From Streptomyces tsukubensis (GTDB taxonomy: Bacteria > Actinomycetota > Actinomycetes > Streptomycetales > Streptomycetaceae), in assembly GCF_003932715.1 (NCBI RefSeq), contig NZ_CP020700.1, forward strand, positions 3,928,501 through 3,992,500: DNA of 64,000 bases. Reading direction: 5' to 3'. Made by a program: the position numbers and the translations under genes. Every line of letters begins with the position of its first letter. The first letter of the stretch is position 1. The notes under the pieces were generated by a model. That model had not been told where the DNA came from, did not search any database, and saw only the letters and a program-made list of their open reading frames with translations. Of this stretch, positions 30,880 to 39,014 are shown one piece after another.

Positions 30880-32160
30880 GTGGTCGGCACCGAGCAGGAG
30901 CACGGCGGCAGAGACCTACCCCGGGTCATCAGCGTGGACGACCACGTGATCGAACCGGCGCACCTCTTCGAGACCTGGCTTCCGGCCCGGTACCGGGACC
31001 GCGGTCCCAAGCCGTTCACCGCGGGCATCGGGGAGCTGGCGTACGTGGGTGGGAAGTACCGGTTCACCACGGATCCGGACGGCCAGCGGACCGATTGGTG
31101 GCGGTACGAGGACGAGATCTTCCCGTACAAGCGGATCATCGCCGCCGTCGGCTTCTCGCGCGACGAGATGACCCTCGACGGCATCACCCGCGAGGAGATG
31201 CGCCGCGGCTGCTGGGATCCGAAGGCCCGGCTGGCGGATATGGACCTCAACCACGTCGAGGCCTCCCTCTGTTTTCCCACCTTCCCCCGTTTCTGTGGAC
31301 AGACCTTCGCGGAGGCCCGGGACAAGGAGGTGGCCCTGGCCTGTGTGCGTGCGTACAACGACTGGATGGTGGAGGAGTGGTGCGGTGACAGCGGCGGGCG
31401 GCTGATCCCGCTCTGTCTGATCCCGCTGTGGGACGTGGGGCTCGCGGTCGCCGAGATCCGGCGGAATGCGGCGCGCGGGGTGCGGGCGGTGACCTTCTCC
31501 GAGATTCCGACTCATCTGGGGTTGCCGTCGATCCACTCCGGGTATTGGGATCCCTTCTTCGCGGCCTGCGAGGAGACCGGGACCGTGGTGAACATGCACA
31601 TCGGGTCGTCGTCGCAGATGCCGGCCGCCTCTCCGGACGCCCCGCCCGCCGTGCAGGCCGCGCTCAGCTTCAACAACGCGATGGCGTCGATGATGGACTT
31701 CCTCTTCAGCGGGGTGCTGGTGCGGTTCCCGGCGCTGAAGCTGGCGTACAGCGAGGGGCAGATGGGGTGGATCCCGTACGCGCTGGAGCGCGCCGACGAC
31801 GTATGGGAGGAGCACCGGGCCTGGGGCGGGGTGCGGGATCTGATACCCGAGCCGCCGTCCGTGTACTACTACCGGCAGATCTTCTGCTGCTTCTTCCGGG
31901 ACCGGCACGGGATCGAGGCCATCGAGAGGGTGGGGGTGGACAACGCCACCTTCGAGACGGACTATCCGCATGTGGACTCCACCTGGCCGGATACGAAGCG
32001 GGTCGCGGCGGAGCACGTCGGAGGGCTCTCGGACGAGGTGGCGTACAAGCTGCTGCGCGGGAACGCGATCCGGATGCTCGGCCTCCCCCTCGACCGGGAC
32101 CGTCCCTTCGGCCGGGGCCCGGATCCGGCCCGGGACGGGCCGCGGGGCGCTGCCGCCTGA
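30880..32160 (+). CDS. Amidohydrolase family protein
   Basis: A 426-residue member of the amidohydrolase-2 (PF04909) family. Motifs are the metal-binding VDDHVIEP near residue 14, a central VNMHIGSSSQMP, and the C-terminal TFETDYPHVDSTWP, which carries the conserved Asp of the metal site. The substrate cannot be told; relatives include decarboxylases and hydrolases of ring compounds. The GTG start has AAGGAGGGTG upstream. It stands alone between tRNA-Ile and the DLW-39 gene. The C-terminal 15 residues are Asp/Arg/Gly-rich and probably disordered. Confidence 0.85.
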   Translation: MVGTEQEHGGRDLPRVISVDDHVIEPAHLFETWLPARYRDRGPKPFTAGIGELAYVGGKYRFTTDPDGQRTDWWRYEDEIFPYKRIIAAVGFSRDEMTLDGITREEMRRGCWDPKARLADMDLNHVEASLCFPTFPRFCGQTFAEARDKEVALACVRAYNDWMVEEWCGDSGGRLIPLCLIPLWDVGLAVAEIRRNAARGVRAVTFSEIPTHLGLPSIHSGYWDPFFAACEETGTVVNMHIGSSSQMPAASPDAPPAVQAALSFNNAMASMMDFLFSGVLVRFPALKLAYSEGQMGWIPYALERADDVWEEHRAWGGVRDLIPEPPSVYYYRQIFCCFFRDRHGIEAIERVGVDNATFETDYPHVDSTWPDTKRVAAEHVGGLSDEVAYKLLRGNAIRMLGLPLDRDRPFGRGPDPARDGPRGAAA

Positions 32161-32263
32161 CGGGTCCGGGCGCCTGCTGCCACCTGGCGGAACGGGCCCG
32201 GGCGGGGCGATCGAACGGATGGCCGTGAGCGGTACGGGCCGCCGGGGCAAGGGGTACACAGGT

Positions 32264-32293
32264 CACCGATCGGTATCGGTCGGTGTGTATAGT
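32264..32293 (+). promoter_or_regulatory. Inverted repeat and -10 element upstream of the DLW-39 gene
   Basis: CACCGA (32264-32269) and TCGGTG (32280-32285) form a dyad directly before TATAGT (32288-32293), a strong -10 sequence 46 bases upstream of the start codon. No TTGACN -35 element is seen, so activator use or operator overlap is possible. Confidence 0.45.
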
Positions 32294-32339
32294 CGGGCGC
32301 CAGAAGTCCTCATACGTCAAGGAAAGACGAGGTCGCGCG

Positions 32340-32474
32340 GTGAAGAAGCTTCTCCTGGTCGCACTGGCCGCCATCGGCGGGCTCCTCGTGTACCGCCAGA
32401 TCCAGGCGGACCGCGCCGAGCAGGACCTGTGGACGGAGGCGACCGACTCCGTACCCGCAGGCTCCGGTGTGTGA
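32340..32474 (+). CDS. DLW-39 family small protein
   Basis: A 44-residue protein: VKKLLLVALAAIGGLLVYRQ, one membrane helix, then a short charged tail containing the family's Asp-Leu-Trp motif (AEQDLWTEATD). The family is confined to actinobacteria and has no known function. The GTG start has AAGGAAAGACGAGG upstream. Short enough to be missed by many gene finders. It is followed at once by a bidirectional terminator. Confidence 0.88.
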   Translation: MKKLLLVALAAIGGLLVYRQIQADRAEQDLWTEATDSVPAGSGV

Positions 32475-32503
32475 GACCCAGCGGTCGTAGTCCTCAGACT
32501 CGG

Positions 32504-32541
32504 CAGAGCCCCGGTCGCCGCAAGGTGCGACCGGGGCTCTG
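32504..32541. terminator. Bidirectional terminator between the DLW-39 and kinase genes
   Basis: Perfect 15-bp GC-rich stem (32504-32518 with 32527-32541), 8-base loop, between convergent genes. Confidence 0.85.
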
Positions 32542-32590
32542 TGCTGTCCGGAGGCGGTACGGGTGGGGGCCGGGCGGTGTCGGAAGTGGC

Positions 32591-34273
32591 TCAGACACTG
32601 CCCAGGGCCCAGAAGCCGACGGCGTAGCAGACCAGGGCCAGGACGAGCAGGGGGATCGCGAACCTGAGGGGTGGGAGCGCCCGTTTGCGGCGGCGGGCGG
32701 CCCGGCGGATTTCGGCGCGGGAAAGGGGAACCCGCGGGCTCTGGGCGGTGTAGGTACGAGTAGGGGGTGTCCGAGGGGTTCCGTACGGCAGCGGGGTCGT
32801 CGGAGCGGTCTGCCCGTGCGGGCGGGGCGGCTCGGACGCCTGGGCCGAAAGGGGGTGTGCGCCGTGGGCGACGGCGGGTGCGGCGGGCGCGAGAGGGAGT
32901 CCGGGAGGGGCCGGCGGCGCCTTCGGGGGCGCTTCCGGTGGCGTGTGCGGTACGGGCAGAGGGGAAGCCGGTGCCGCGCCGAGCGGGGTGGCGGGAGTGG
33001 TGCCGGGGGTGCTGCCGATCGGGTGCGGCGGTGGGGTCGGCGGCTGGCTGGGTGGTGCCGGGACCATGGCGACGCCGCCGGTGTGCGGTGGCACCGGAGG
33101 TACGGGCGGGAGCGCGGGGAGGGCGGAAGAGCTGCTCCCCTGGGTGGGGCCGACGGGCCCGGCGGGGGTCGGAGCGCCGGACGGAATGCCGCTGCTGCCC
33201 GTGCCGCGCAGGCCCGGGCCGTGAGGGCCTGTGCCAGTGGTTCCGGCAGGGTGGGAGGCGGAGTCCCCTGCGGGGAAGTCTCCGCTGCCGCCCGTTCGGT
33301 CGAAGGCTCCGGACCCGCCGGGGTGGGAAGGGCCGGGGTCCGGTGCGGGGGCCGTGGTGGTGCGGCCGGTTCCGACGGTACGGGGAGGGGGTCCCTCGGG
33401 GCCGTCGGGGCCGAAGCCCTCCGGAAGCGGCTCCAGTTGGTCGAAGATCTCCACCGGCTCGTCGTCGGGGCCGGGCTCCGGGAGGGCGTCGATTGCCGCG
33501 AGAAGCGCCTTGCGGGCCCCGGCCGCGGACTTGAAGCGGTCCTCCGGATCGGGCTGGAGCAGCCCGGCCAGCACCTGCCACAGGGGTTCCGCGATCCCGA
33601 GCGGGGCGCCCGGGGTGCCGTGTTCGACGAAGTGCTCGACCAGGGCGTCCGCGTCGGGTTTCTGGCCCTGGAGGAGATAGAGGCCGACCAGACCGACGGC
33701 GAAGAGGTCCGCGGGGAAGTCGGGCTCGGCGCCGGTCATCTGCTCGGGTGCGAAGTAGCCAGGGGTACCGACCACATAGTTGGTCTCGGTCAGCCGTGGT
33801 TCGCCCTTGCGCATGGCGATGCCGAAGTCGGAGAGCCGCAGATGGGGGCGGCCCGTGCCGGTGGCCTCCAGCAGGATGTTCGCGGGCTTGATGTCCCGGT
33901 GGACCACGCCCTCCGCATGGACCGCGGAGAGACCGGCGAGCAACTGGTCGAGCAGGGCACAGACATAGTGCGGCGGCAGCGGCCCGTAGTCGCCGATCAC
34001 ATGTGCCAGCGAGCCGCCGCCCACCAGGTCCATGGTGAACAGGACCTTGTCGTCGTCCGCCGCCCAGCTGGCGGGGGCCAGCACATGGGGGTGGTCGATC
34101 CGCATGGCCTGCTCACGGACGAACCGCAGCAGGGTATGGGCGTCGCTCTGCTGGAGCACCTTGGCCGCGACATACCGCCGGCGCCGGTGGTCCCAGGCAC
34201 GCCAGACGGCGCCCACACCTCCGTGCCCGATCGGGTCGATCAGCTCGTACCGAGCGGCGAAGACCTCACCCAT
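32591..34273 (-). CDS. Membrane-anchored serine/threonine protein kinase
   Basis: A 560-residue Hanks-type kinase. The catalytic domain is residues 8-270: glycine loop GHGGVGAVWRAWD, ATP-binding Lys38 (YVAAKVL), catalytic loop HRDIKPANILL with Asp127, DFGIA, and the activation segment GTPGYFAPEQM. All catalytic residues are present, so it should be active. Residues of about 300-535 are a long Pro/Gly/Ser/Thr-rich disordered linker. A single C-terminal membrane helix follows (PLLVLALVCYAVGFWAL) with no extracellular sensor, unlike PknB. The HTH gene upstream on the same strand is about 105 bases away and may be co-expressed. Substrates unknown. Confidence 0.9.
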   Translation of the reverse strand: MGEVFAARYELIDPIGHGGVGAVWRAWDHRRRRYVAAKVLQQSDAHTLLRFVREQAMRIDHPHVLAPASWAADDDKVLFTMDLVGGGSLAHVIGDYGPLPPHYVCALLDQLLAGLSAVHAEGVVHRDIKPANILLEATGTGRPHLRLSDFGIAMRKGEPRLTETNYVVGTPGYFAPEQMTGAEPDFPADLFAVGLVGLYLLQGQKPDADALVEHFVEHGTPGAPLGIAEPLWQVLAGLLQPDPEDRFKSAAGARKALLAAIDALPEPGPDDEPVEIFDQLEPLPEGFGPDGPEGPPPRTVGTGRTTTAPAPDPGPSHPGGSGAFDRTGGSGDFPAGDSASHPAGTTGTGPHGPGLRGTGSSGIPSGAPTPAGPVGPTQGSSSSALPALPPVPPVPPHTGGVAMVPAPPSQPPTPPPHPIGSTPGTTPATPLGAAPASPLPVPHTPPEAPPKAPPAPPGLPLAPAAPAVAHGAHPLSAQASEPPRPHGQTAPTTPLPYGTPRTPPTRTYTAQSPRVPLSRAEIRRAARRRKRALPPLRFAIPLLVLALVCYAVGFWALGSV

Positions 34274-34379
34274 GGCGCTGTGCCCGCTCCTCGTTCCCTC
34301 GTGAGGCGCCTGCCCCGCCTCGCTGCTGCCCCGCGGCCGCTCCCGGGAGCCGCGGGACCCGCCGTATCGCCGCGGGCGG

Positions 34380-34928
34380 TCAGCTCTGGTGCGACTCGTA
34401 GTGGGCGACGGCGTCCGCGGTGCGTCCGGCCCCGTACACCCGGAGGAACTCTGCCAGCTCGGGGTGGGTGGGGGCGAGAGAATCCGCGGCGTCGATGATG
34501 TCCCCGGCGGCGGCCACCGACCGCAGCAGTGACTGGATCTCCCGCACCACCCGGCGTACGGTCGGCGCGCCCGAGCTGGTGGTGGTCTGTCCGGTGCCGG
34601 TCAGAACGGATCCCCCCTGGGACTTCTTGATCTCTTCCATGCGGTCGGCCGCCTCGACGGCGCTGACGCTGCCGTCCGCGACCTGGCTCGCCAGTTCCTG
34701 AAGCGCCTGTACCCGCTGGACCACGGCAGGGTTGCCGATCTTGGCCCGCTGGCCGCTCATCAGCTGGGAGAGCATCGGCGCCGACAGACCGAGCACGGCC
34801 GCGAGCCGGGCCTGGTTCAGCCCCAGATCGTCGATGAGCCTGCGGAACAGCGCCCCGAGCGGCTCCCCGTACCAGTTCCGCTGCAGCTCCCTGGCTCTGG
34901 CGGTCGTCTCCTGCTGAGCGGCGTCCAT
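34380..34928 (-). CDS. Helix-turn-helix DNA-binding protein
   Basis: A 182-residue protein with an N-terminal XRE-like helix-turn-helix (ALFRRLIDDLGLNQARLAAVLGLSAPMLSQLMSGQRAKIGNP, about residues 26-67), then an alpha-helical region (VQALQELASQVADGSVSAVEAADRMEEIKKS) and a C-terminal helical segment. It is probably a transcription regulator; its targets are unknown. This gene, upstream of the kinase, is conserved in position in Streptomyces (SCO3859 region). ATG start. A second minus-strand frame over the same DNA is a high-GC shadow. Confidence 0.85.
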   Translation of the reverse strand: MDAAQQETTARARELQRNWYGEPLGALFRRLIDDLGLNQARLAAVLGLSAPMLSQLMSGQRAKIGNPAVVQRVQALQELASQVADGSVSAVEAADRMEEIKKSQGGSVLTGTGQTTTSSGAPTVRRVVREIQSLLRSVAAAGDIIDAADSLAPTHPELAEFLRVYGAGRTADAVAHYESHQS

Positions 34929-35108
34929 GTGCGTCTCCCCATCGCTTCCCCGAGGCGCGCTTCACTGCTGCGAACCACGCCGTGCATCTTACGGAGAGTG
35001 GTCGTTCACCGGGAGTCCCAATCCCTTTGCAGGATGACGCCGAATACCCGGTATTCTGGTGCGCGGCGACGGCCCGGATCCCCGATCCGGTACCTCGCTC
35101 CCTTACCC

Positions 35109-35181
35109 GGGGCCTTAGCTCAGTTGGTAGAGCGCTGTCTTTGCATGGCAGATGTCAGGGGTTCGACTCCCCTAGGCTCCA
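35109..35181 (+). tRNA. tRNA-Ala (TGC)
   Basis: Acceptor GGGGCCT with AGGCTCC includes the G3-U70 pair that identifies tRNA-Ala. Anticodon stem CTGTC/GGCAG, loop TTTGCAT with anticodon TGC at 35142-35144, T-arm GGGG-TTCGACT-CCCC. CCA is not encoded. Confidence 0.97.
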
Positions 35182-35189
35182 CAAGCCGG

Positions 35190-35225
35190 GAGAGGTCCCT
35201 CCGCGATGGTGCGGAGGGGCCTCTC
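35190..35225 (+). terminator. tRNA-Ala terminator
   Basis: Stem GAGAGG(T)CCCTCCGC with GCGGAGGG(G)CCTCTC, loop GATGGT; a 14-bp stem with one internal mismatch. No long T-run. Confidence 0.7.
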
Positions 35226-35419
35226 GGCGTTTGCGCGGTGATGGCCCCTGTCGCCCGTGGCGGGGCCGTGTCCACAAGGCCCTGAGGCAGGTCCGCCGTG
35301 GAGTCGCCCGGGCAGCCCCGCACCGGATGCCGTTGTCGCGGGGACGCGGCAGGGTGGCGATGAGCAGGGTTTCTACGCCTTCCCGCGCGGACCTGCCGCC
35401 GCGCAGACAAGGACTGGTC

Positions 35420-35785
35420 ATGGACGTCATCCGCCGCCCGTGTTCCCCTTCGAACCGTGTCCGGCGGTCTGCCGCCGCTGTGGGGGCCGGTCTGCTGGTC
35501 GTGGTTCTCGGTGGGTGCTCGGGCCTCGGGCGTACTTCCGTCGGGATCGTCGCCTACGACACCGAGAAGAAGAAGCACGTCCTGGTGAACAGCCCGCCCG
35601 TGAAGGGATGCCATGGGATCGGCGGCGCGGGGGCGGTGGCGCTGACCAACGACACCCTGGTCGATCTGATCGCCTATCCCACGGCCGACTGCTCCGGGAA
35701 GGACTCCATCTATGTGGCGACCATGACCTCCGATGTGGTCGCACCCGGAGCGGGGGTCTGGAAGAGCTACAGCTTCGTGCATTGA
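35420..35785 (+). CDS. Putative lipoprotein
   Basis: A 121-residue protein with a signal peptide ending in a lipobox (VGAGLLVVVLGGC, predicted lipidated Cys33). The mature part, SGLGRTSVGIVAYDTEKKKHV... to WKSYSFVH, contains two more cysteines (KGCHGIGG and TADCSGKD) that could form a disulfide. I do not recognise a family. The ATG has AAGGA seven bases upstream; the frame is open further upstream, but only this start gives a signal peptide. It is convergent with the ECF41 gene. Confidence 0.72.
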   Translation: MDVIRRPCSPSNRVRRSAAAVGAGLLVVVLGGCSGLGRTSVGIVAYDTEKKKHVLVNSPPVKGCHGIGGAGAVALTNDTLVDLIAYPTADCSGKDSIYVATMTSDVVAPGAGVWKSYSFVH

Positions 35786-35841
35786 GCCCGTGCACCAGGG
35801 TGCATGAACCGAGAAGGCGGGCCGCCGAGTGTGCCGGGGCT

Positions 35842-35855
35842 GTTTCACGTGAAAC
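35842..35855. other. parS: parS site inside a 30-bp palindrome
   Basis: Perfect GTTTCACGTGAAAC at the centre of a 30-bp perfect palindrome (35834-35863). It lies in the 110-base gap between the convergent lipoprotein and ECF41 genes, where the palindrome could also serve as a terminator. Confidence 0.95.
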
Positions 35856-35895
35856 AGCCCCGGTTCGCTTCCCCCGAGCCTTGCCCATAGGCCTG

Positions 35896-36777
35896 TCAGA
35901 TGCCGAGGACCGTCAGGTCCAGTGCCGCTAGCCGGTCCGCTCCGGCCAGGGCGTCGATCTCGGCGATCCTTCCGTCCCGGATCGTGAAGGCCATGACGGA
36001 GAACGGCGATCCGTCGGGGGCCATGGACACAAAGCCCGCCGCGCCGTTGACGAGCGCCGGACGGGCATCCGCGGCGAGACGGGTGTAGGTGATCGCGTTC
36101 CGGGCCACCTGCTCGGCGCCGCGGACGATATCGCCCGGCCGCAGCCCGCCCCAGTCGGACCTGACGACCACATCCGGGTCCAGGACCGCGATCAGCCCCT
36201 CGAAGTCGCCCTCGCGGGCCGCCGCGAGGAAGGCGTTCACGACGGCCCGCTGGCGGTGGACGTCGGTTTCCGGAGCCGGGGTGCCCTGGACACGCCGCCG
36301 GGCCCTGCTGGCGAGCTGTCGCGTCGCCGCGGGGGTGCGGTCCACGATCGGCGCGATCTCGTCGAAGGGCACGGCGAAGAGATCGTGCAGGACGAACGCC
36401 AGCCGTTCGGCCGGTGCCAGGGTCTCCAGCACCACGAGCAGGGCGAGCCCCACGGAGTCGGCCAGCTCCGCCTCGTGCTCCGGATCCCGGCCCTCCGGCT
36501 TGTCGATCACCGGATCGGGCAACCGGACAACGTCCAGCGAGTCCTCCTGCCGCCGGGCGCGGGAGCTGAGCATGTTCAGACAGACTCGGCTGACGATGGT
36601 GGTCAGCCAGCCGCCCAGATTCTCCACATCGTCGGTGCCCGCCCGGCTCACCCGCAGCCAGGCCTCCTGGACCGCGTCCTCCGCCTCGCCGGTGGAGCCC
36701 AGCATGCGGTAGGCGACCGCGCGCAGACGCCCCCGGTGCTCCTCGAAGCGCTCCGCCAGCAGGTCGTTCTCGTTCAT
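35896..36777 (-). CDS. ECF41-type sigma factor with C-terminal SnoaL-like domain
   Basis: A 293-residue sigma factor. Sigma-2 (FEEHRGRLRAVAYRMLGSTGEAEDAVQEAWLRV) and sigma-4 (LAFVLHDLFAVPFDEIAPIVDRTPAATRQLASRARRRV) are followed by a SnoaL/NTF2-like domain of about 115 residues (AVVNAFLAAAREGDFEGLIAVLDPDVVVRSDWGG). A VRLPDPVI segment corresponds to the WLPEP motif that links the two parts, and the C-terminal ADRLA to the NPDKL motif. This architecture is ECF41 (SigJ-like), in which the appended domain regulates the sigma factor in place of an anti-sigma factor. The ATG at 36777 has GGAAGAGG upstream. The usual COE-type partner gene is not adjacent. Confidence 0.88.
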   Translation of the reverse strand: MNENDLLAERFEEHRGRLRAVAYRMLGSTGEAEDAVQEAWLRVSRAGTDDVENLGGWLTTIVSRVCLNMLSSRARRQEDSLDVVRLPDPVIDKPEGRDPEHEAELADSVGLALLVVLETLAPAERLAFVLHDLFAVPFDEIAPIVDRTPAATRQLASRARRRVQGTPAPETDVHRQRAVVNAFLAAAREGDFEGLIAVLDPDVVVRSDWGGLRPGDIVRGAEQVARNAITYTRLAADARPALVNGAAGFVSMAPDGSPFSVMAFTIRDGRIAEIDALAGADRLAALDLTVLGI

Positions 36778-37104
36778 CCGTCCTCTTCCTCCGTAGCCGT
36801 GTCCCAGAGGTCTGACCACCCGGAGGCGGCCGATGTGACACGTCCGGGGAATTTTCCCGGGGCGGCCGGGGCCGATCGGATGATCCGGGAAACGGCCGGT
36901 ACGACGGGGTGACGATCGGACGGGTCGCCGGGCCGGATCGTGCGCAACGTAAGGTCCCCGCTCCGGTCCCGCCACCCGGGATGGACCGTTCGGGTGGTGT
37001 TCATCGGAAGAACCGCTTAGCAACGGCGTCGGTCCTTCGCAACTCGGGATCCGTACACATCATGAGAAAGGTATGCAGATCACCCAACCGGAAAGTGAGA
37101 GGTC
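36778..37104. other. Intergenic region between ECF41 and DUF6344 genes
   Basis: A 327-base gap between divergent genes. It must hold both promoters. I see no ORF, no convincing -35/-10 pair and no repeat. Confidence 0.4.
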
Positions 37105-37740
37105 ATGACCGCCCAGAAGGTCAGAGAGATGTGGAACGCGGTCCTTGCCGCGCTCGTCGCGCTGCTGGCGGCGCTCGGCTTCGCCGCACCCGCCGCGGCT
37201 CGGATCCAGCCCGCCGGCGCTCCGGCCGAGCCGGTGCTCCCGACGCTCGGCGCGGACTCGCCCGCCGGGGCCACCGCCGCGGCAGAAGGGGGTGCTCCGG
37301 ATCAGGCGGATCAGGCGGATCCCGGCCGGCCGGCCGCGGGTCCGGACACCGGGCAGCAGGACCGGACCCGGAGCCTGATCCCGGAACGGGTCAGGGAGCT
37401 CGTCCGGGAGCGGGGAGGGGCCGTACGGTCGCTGCTGTCGACGCTGATTCCGTCCCAGACCCAGCGGTGGCACGCCGGGCCGCGCGAGAAGTCGCTCCCG
37501 CCGACCATCAAGCAGCGCATCGGCGCCGAGGCCCACGGCTCGTCCCCGTCGGTCCGCAGGATCCCGCTGTTCGACACCGACGCCCCGGACGCCGCTCCGG
37601 AGCCGGAGACCGCCGGCCGTGCGTCCGCCGCGGACGGCTCATCGGGCCACGGTGCCGGTGCCGGGACGCGTGACTCCGGCCGGACCGCCGACCGCACCGT
37701 TGTTCCGGCGGCCCGTTCGTCCTTCACCACGGCCGCGTGA
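37105..37740 (+). CDS. Secreted DUF6344-like protein
   Basis: A 211-residue protein with a signal peptide (VLAALVALLAALGFAAPAAA, cleavage likely near residue 33). The mature part is low-complexity, including a DQADQADP repeat encoded by 9-base repeats near 37305. It contains the segment KSLPPTIKQRIGAEAHGSSPSVRRIPL, which I recall as the core of the small Streptomyces DUF6344 family. Function unknown. GTGAGAGG lies just upstream of the ATG. Family name is from memory. Confidence 0.68.
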   Translation: MTAQKVREMWNAVLAALVALLAALGFAAPAAARIQPAGAPAEPVLPTLGADSPAGATAAAEGGAPDQADQADPGRPAAGPDTGQQDRTRSLIPERVRELVRERGGAVRSLLSTLIPSQTQRWHAGPREKSLPPTIKQRIGAEAHGSSPSVRRIPLFDTDAPDAAPEPETAGRASAADGSSGHGAGAGTRDSGRTADRTVVPAARSSFTTAA

Positions 37741-38044
37741 GACGCCGGTTTTCGCGTACGCGGCACCCCGACGGCTCCGACAGGGCACGGCCGGCACAGC
37801 TGTCCCGACCCCGACCGGACCGGCGGCTCCGACCACCGGAACCCGCCGTACGTGAAGAACCCGCCCCGGGCGAAGAAGCCGTCGTACGCGAAGGACACGT
37901 CGTATCCGGGGTGAGCGCCGCTTACGGGCAGCGCGGGATCACCGGAGAGCATGCGGCAGCCCCCGGGCACCGGAACTCACCCGGAGGACCGCAGGTGCCG
38001 ACGGCTCGGGCAGCGCCGAACACCACCGCCGGTACGCGATGCGA
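37741..38044. other. Intergenic region between convergent genes
   Basis: A 304-base gap between two convergent genes. Apart from GC-rich open frames with no recognisable product I see nothing, and no clean hairpin terminator. Confidence 0.4.
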
Positions 38045-38737
38045 TCAGGGACGGTCGTCCCGCTCCGCGTCCGCCTCGTCCTGCTTGGCCCGTACCTCGG
38101 GATCCAGCGCCTCCGGACTGCCGTCGACGGACGACAGCGGATCGCGGCCCGGGTCCGGAACCTCGGTCGCCTCGGGCGGCTCCACCAGCCAGTCGGGATT
38201 CGCCTGCCGGTCCCACCACTTCCACGCCACGACCGCCACGACCGCCACCCCACCGACGATCGCGAGCCCCTTGACGAGCCGGCCGGCCTTCGCCCGCCGC
38301 CGGTGTTTGCGCACCAGTCCCTGAATCTCCCCCGCCGTCACCCCGCCGCGCAGTGCGGCCAGTGCGGCATTCGACCTGACAACGGCTTCCTCGCCCACGG
38401 GCTGAGCCACGGCCACCGCGTGTTCGATCCGCGGACGGCTGTAATCCGCCGCCTGACGTGCGGCCTTCCGGGCCTCGTACACGGTCCGGTGCGCTGCCGC
38501 GTCCACCTTCGGCGGCACATGCGGCGCCACATGCGCGCCGTACTGCAGACGCGCCTGAGCGGCGGTCCGCCGCGCTGTCTCCGAGACGCGGGGCGCGATG
38601 CGCGCGCGGGCTTCCTGCGCGTAGTACACGGCGTGGTCCCGGGCCGTACCGGCATAGGGCGCCACCACCTCCGCCGCGTGGAGCACGCTCTCCTTCGCCG
38701 TATCGGTAGCGGTGCGAACGCTGTCCAAGCGGGTCAC
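38045..38737 (-). CDS. DUF5324 family membrane protein
   Basis: A 230-residue protein. The first 170 residues are Ala-rich amphipathic helix (DSVRTATDTAKESVLHAAEVVAPYAGTARDHAVYYAQEARARIAPRVSE...), apolipoprotein-like. One membrane helix follows (LVKGLAIVGGVAVVAVVAWKWW), then an acidic tail (PDPGRDPLSSVDGSPEALD). It matches the Streptomyces DUF5324 family as I know it. Function unknown. The GTG start at 38737 has GAGGAGG six bases upstream. Convergent with the DUF6344-like gene. Confidence 0.82.
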   Translation of the reverse strand: MTRLDSVRTATDTAKESVLHAAEVVAPYAGTARDHAVYYAQEARARIAPRVSETARRTAAQARLQYGAHVAPHVPPKVDAAAHRTVYEARKAARQAADYSRPRIEHAVAVAQPVGEEAVVRSNAALAALRGGVTAGEIQGLVRKHRRRAKAGRLVKGLAIVGGVAVVAVVAWKWWDRQANPDWLVEPPEATEVPDPGRDPLSSVDGSPEALDPEVRAKQDEADAERDDRP

Positions 38738-39014
38738 AGGAACCTCCTCATCGGTGGCTTTACGGGACACATCCGGGTGCACCCCGCTTCCCACCCCAGT
38801 TCGGTGCATGTCGTCTGATCGCCTATCCGTCTGTGGGAAAATCATGCCGTCAGGCCGGGGCCTCGGCATGCGGTGCGGGCATCCGGGTCATCCGGCCCGT
38901 ACCCCGCTCGTGGCGTTCCATGGCTTTCCGGCCGCTTTTCGGCCGGTGCGGTCCATCCGTGCGAGGATTCGGGGCGACCGACAAGACCATGCGGAACCAG
39001 CGGAAGGCAGGATC

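Noticed and set aside
31294..31302. TGTGGACAG, a one-mismatch DnaA box
   Set aside because: Single site within the amidohydrolase coding sequence, with no second box nearby; expected by chance at this level of match.
34240..34965. Alternative minus-strand frame over the HTH gene
   Set aside because: Arg/Gly/Ala-rich translation without domains; the other frame gives a clean HTH protein with a sensible start.
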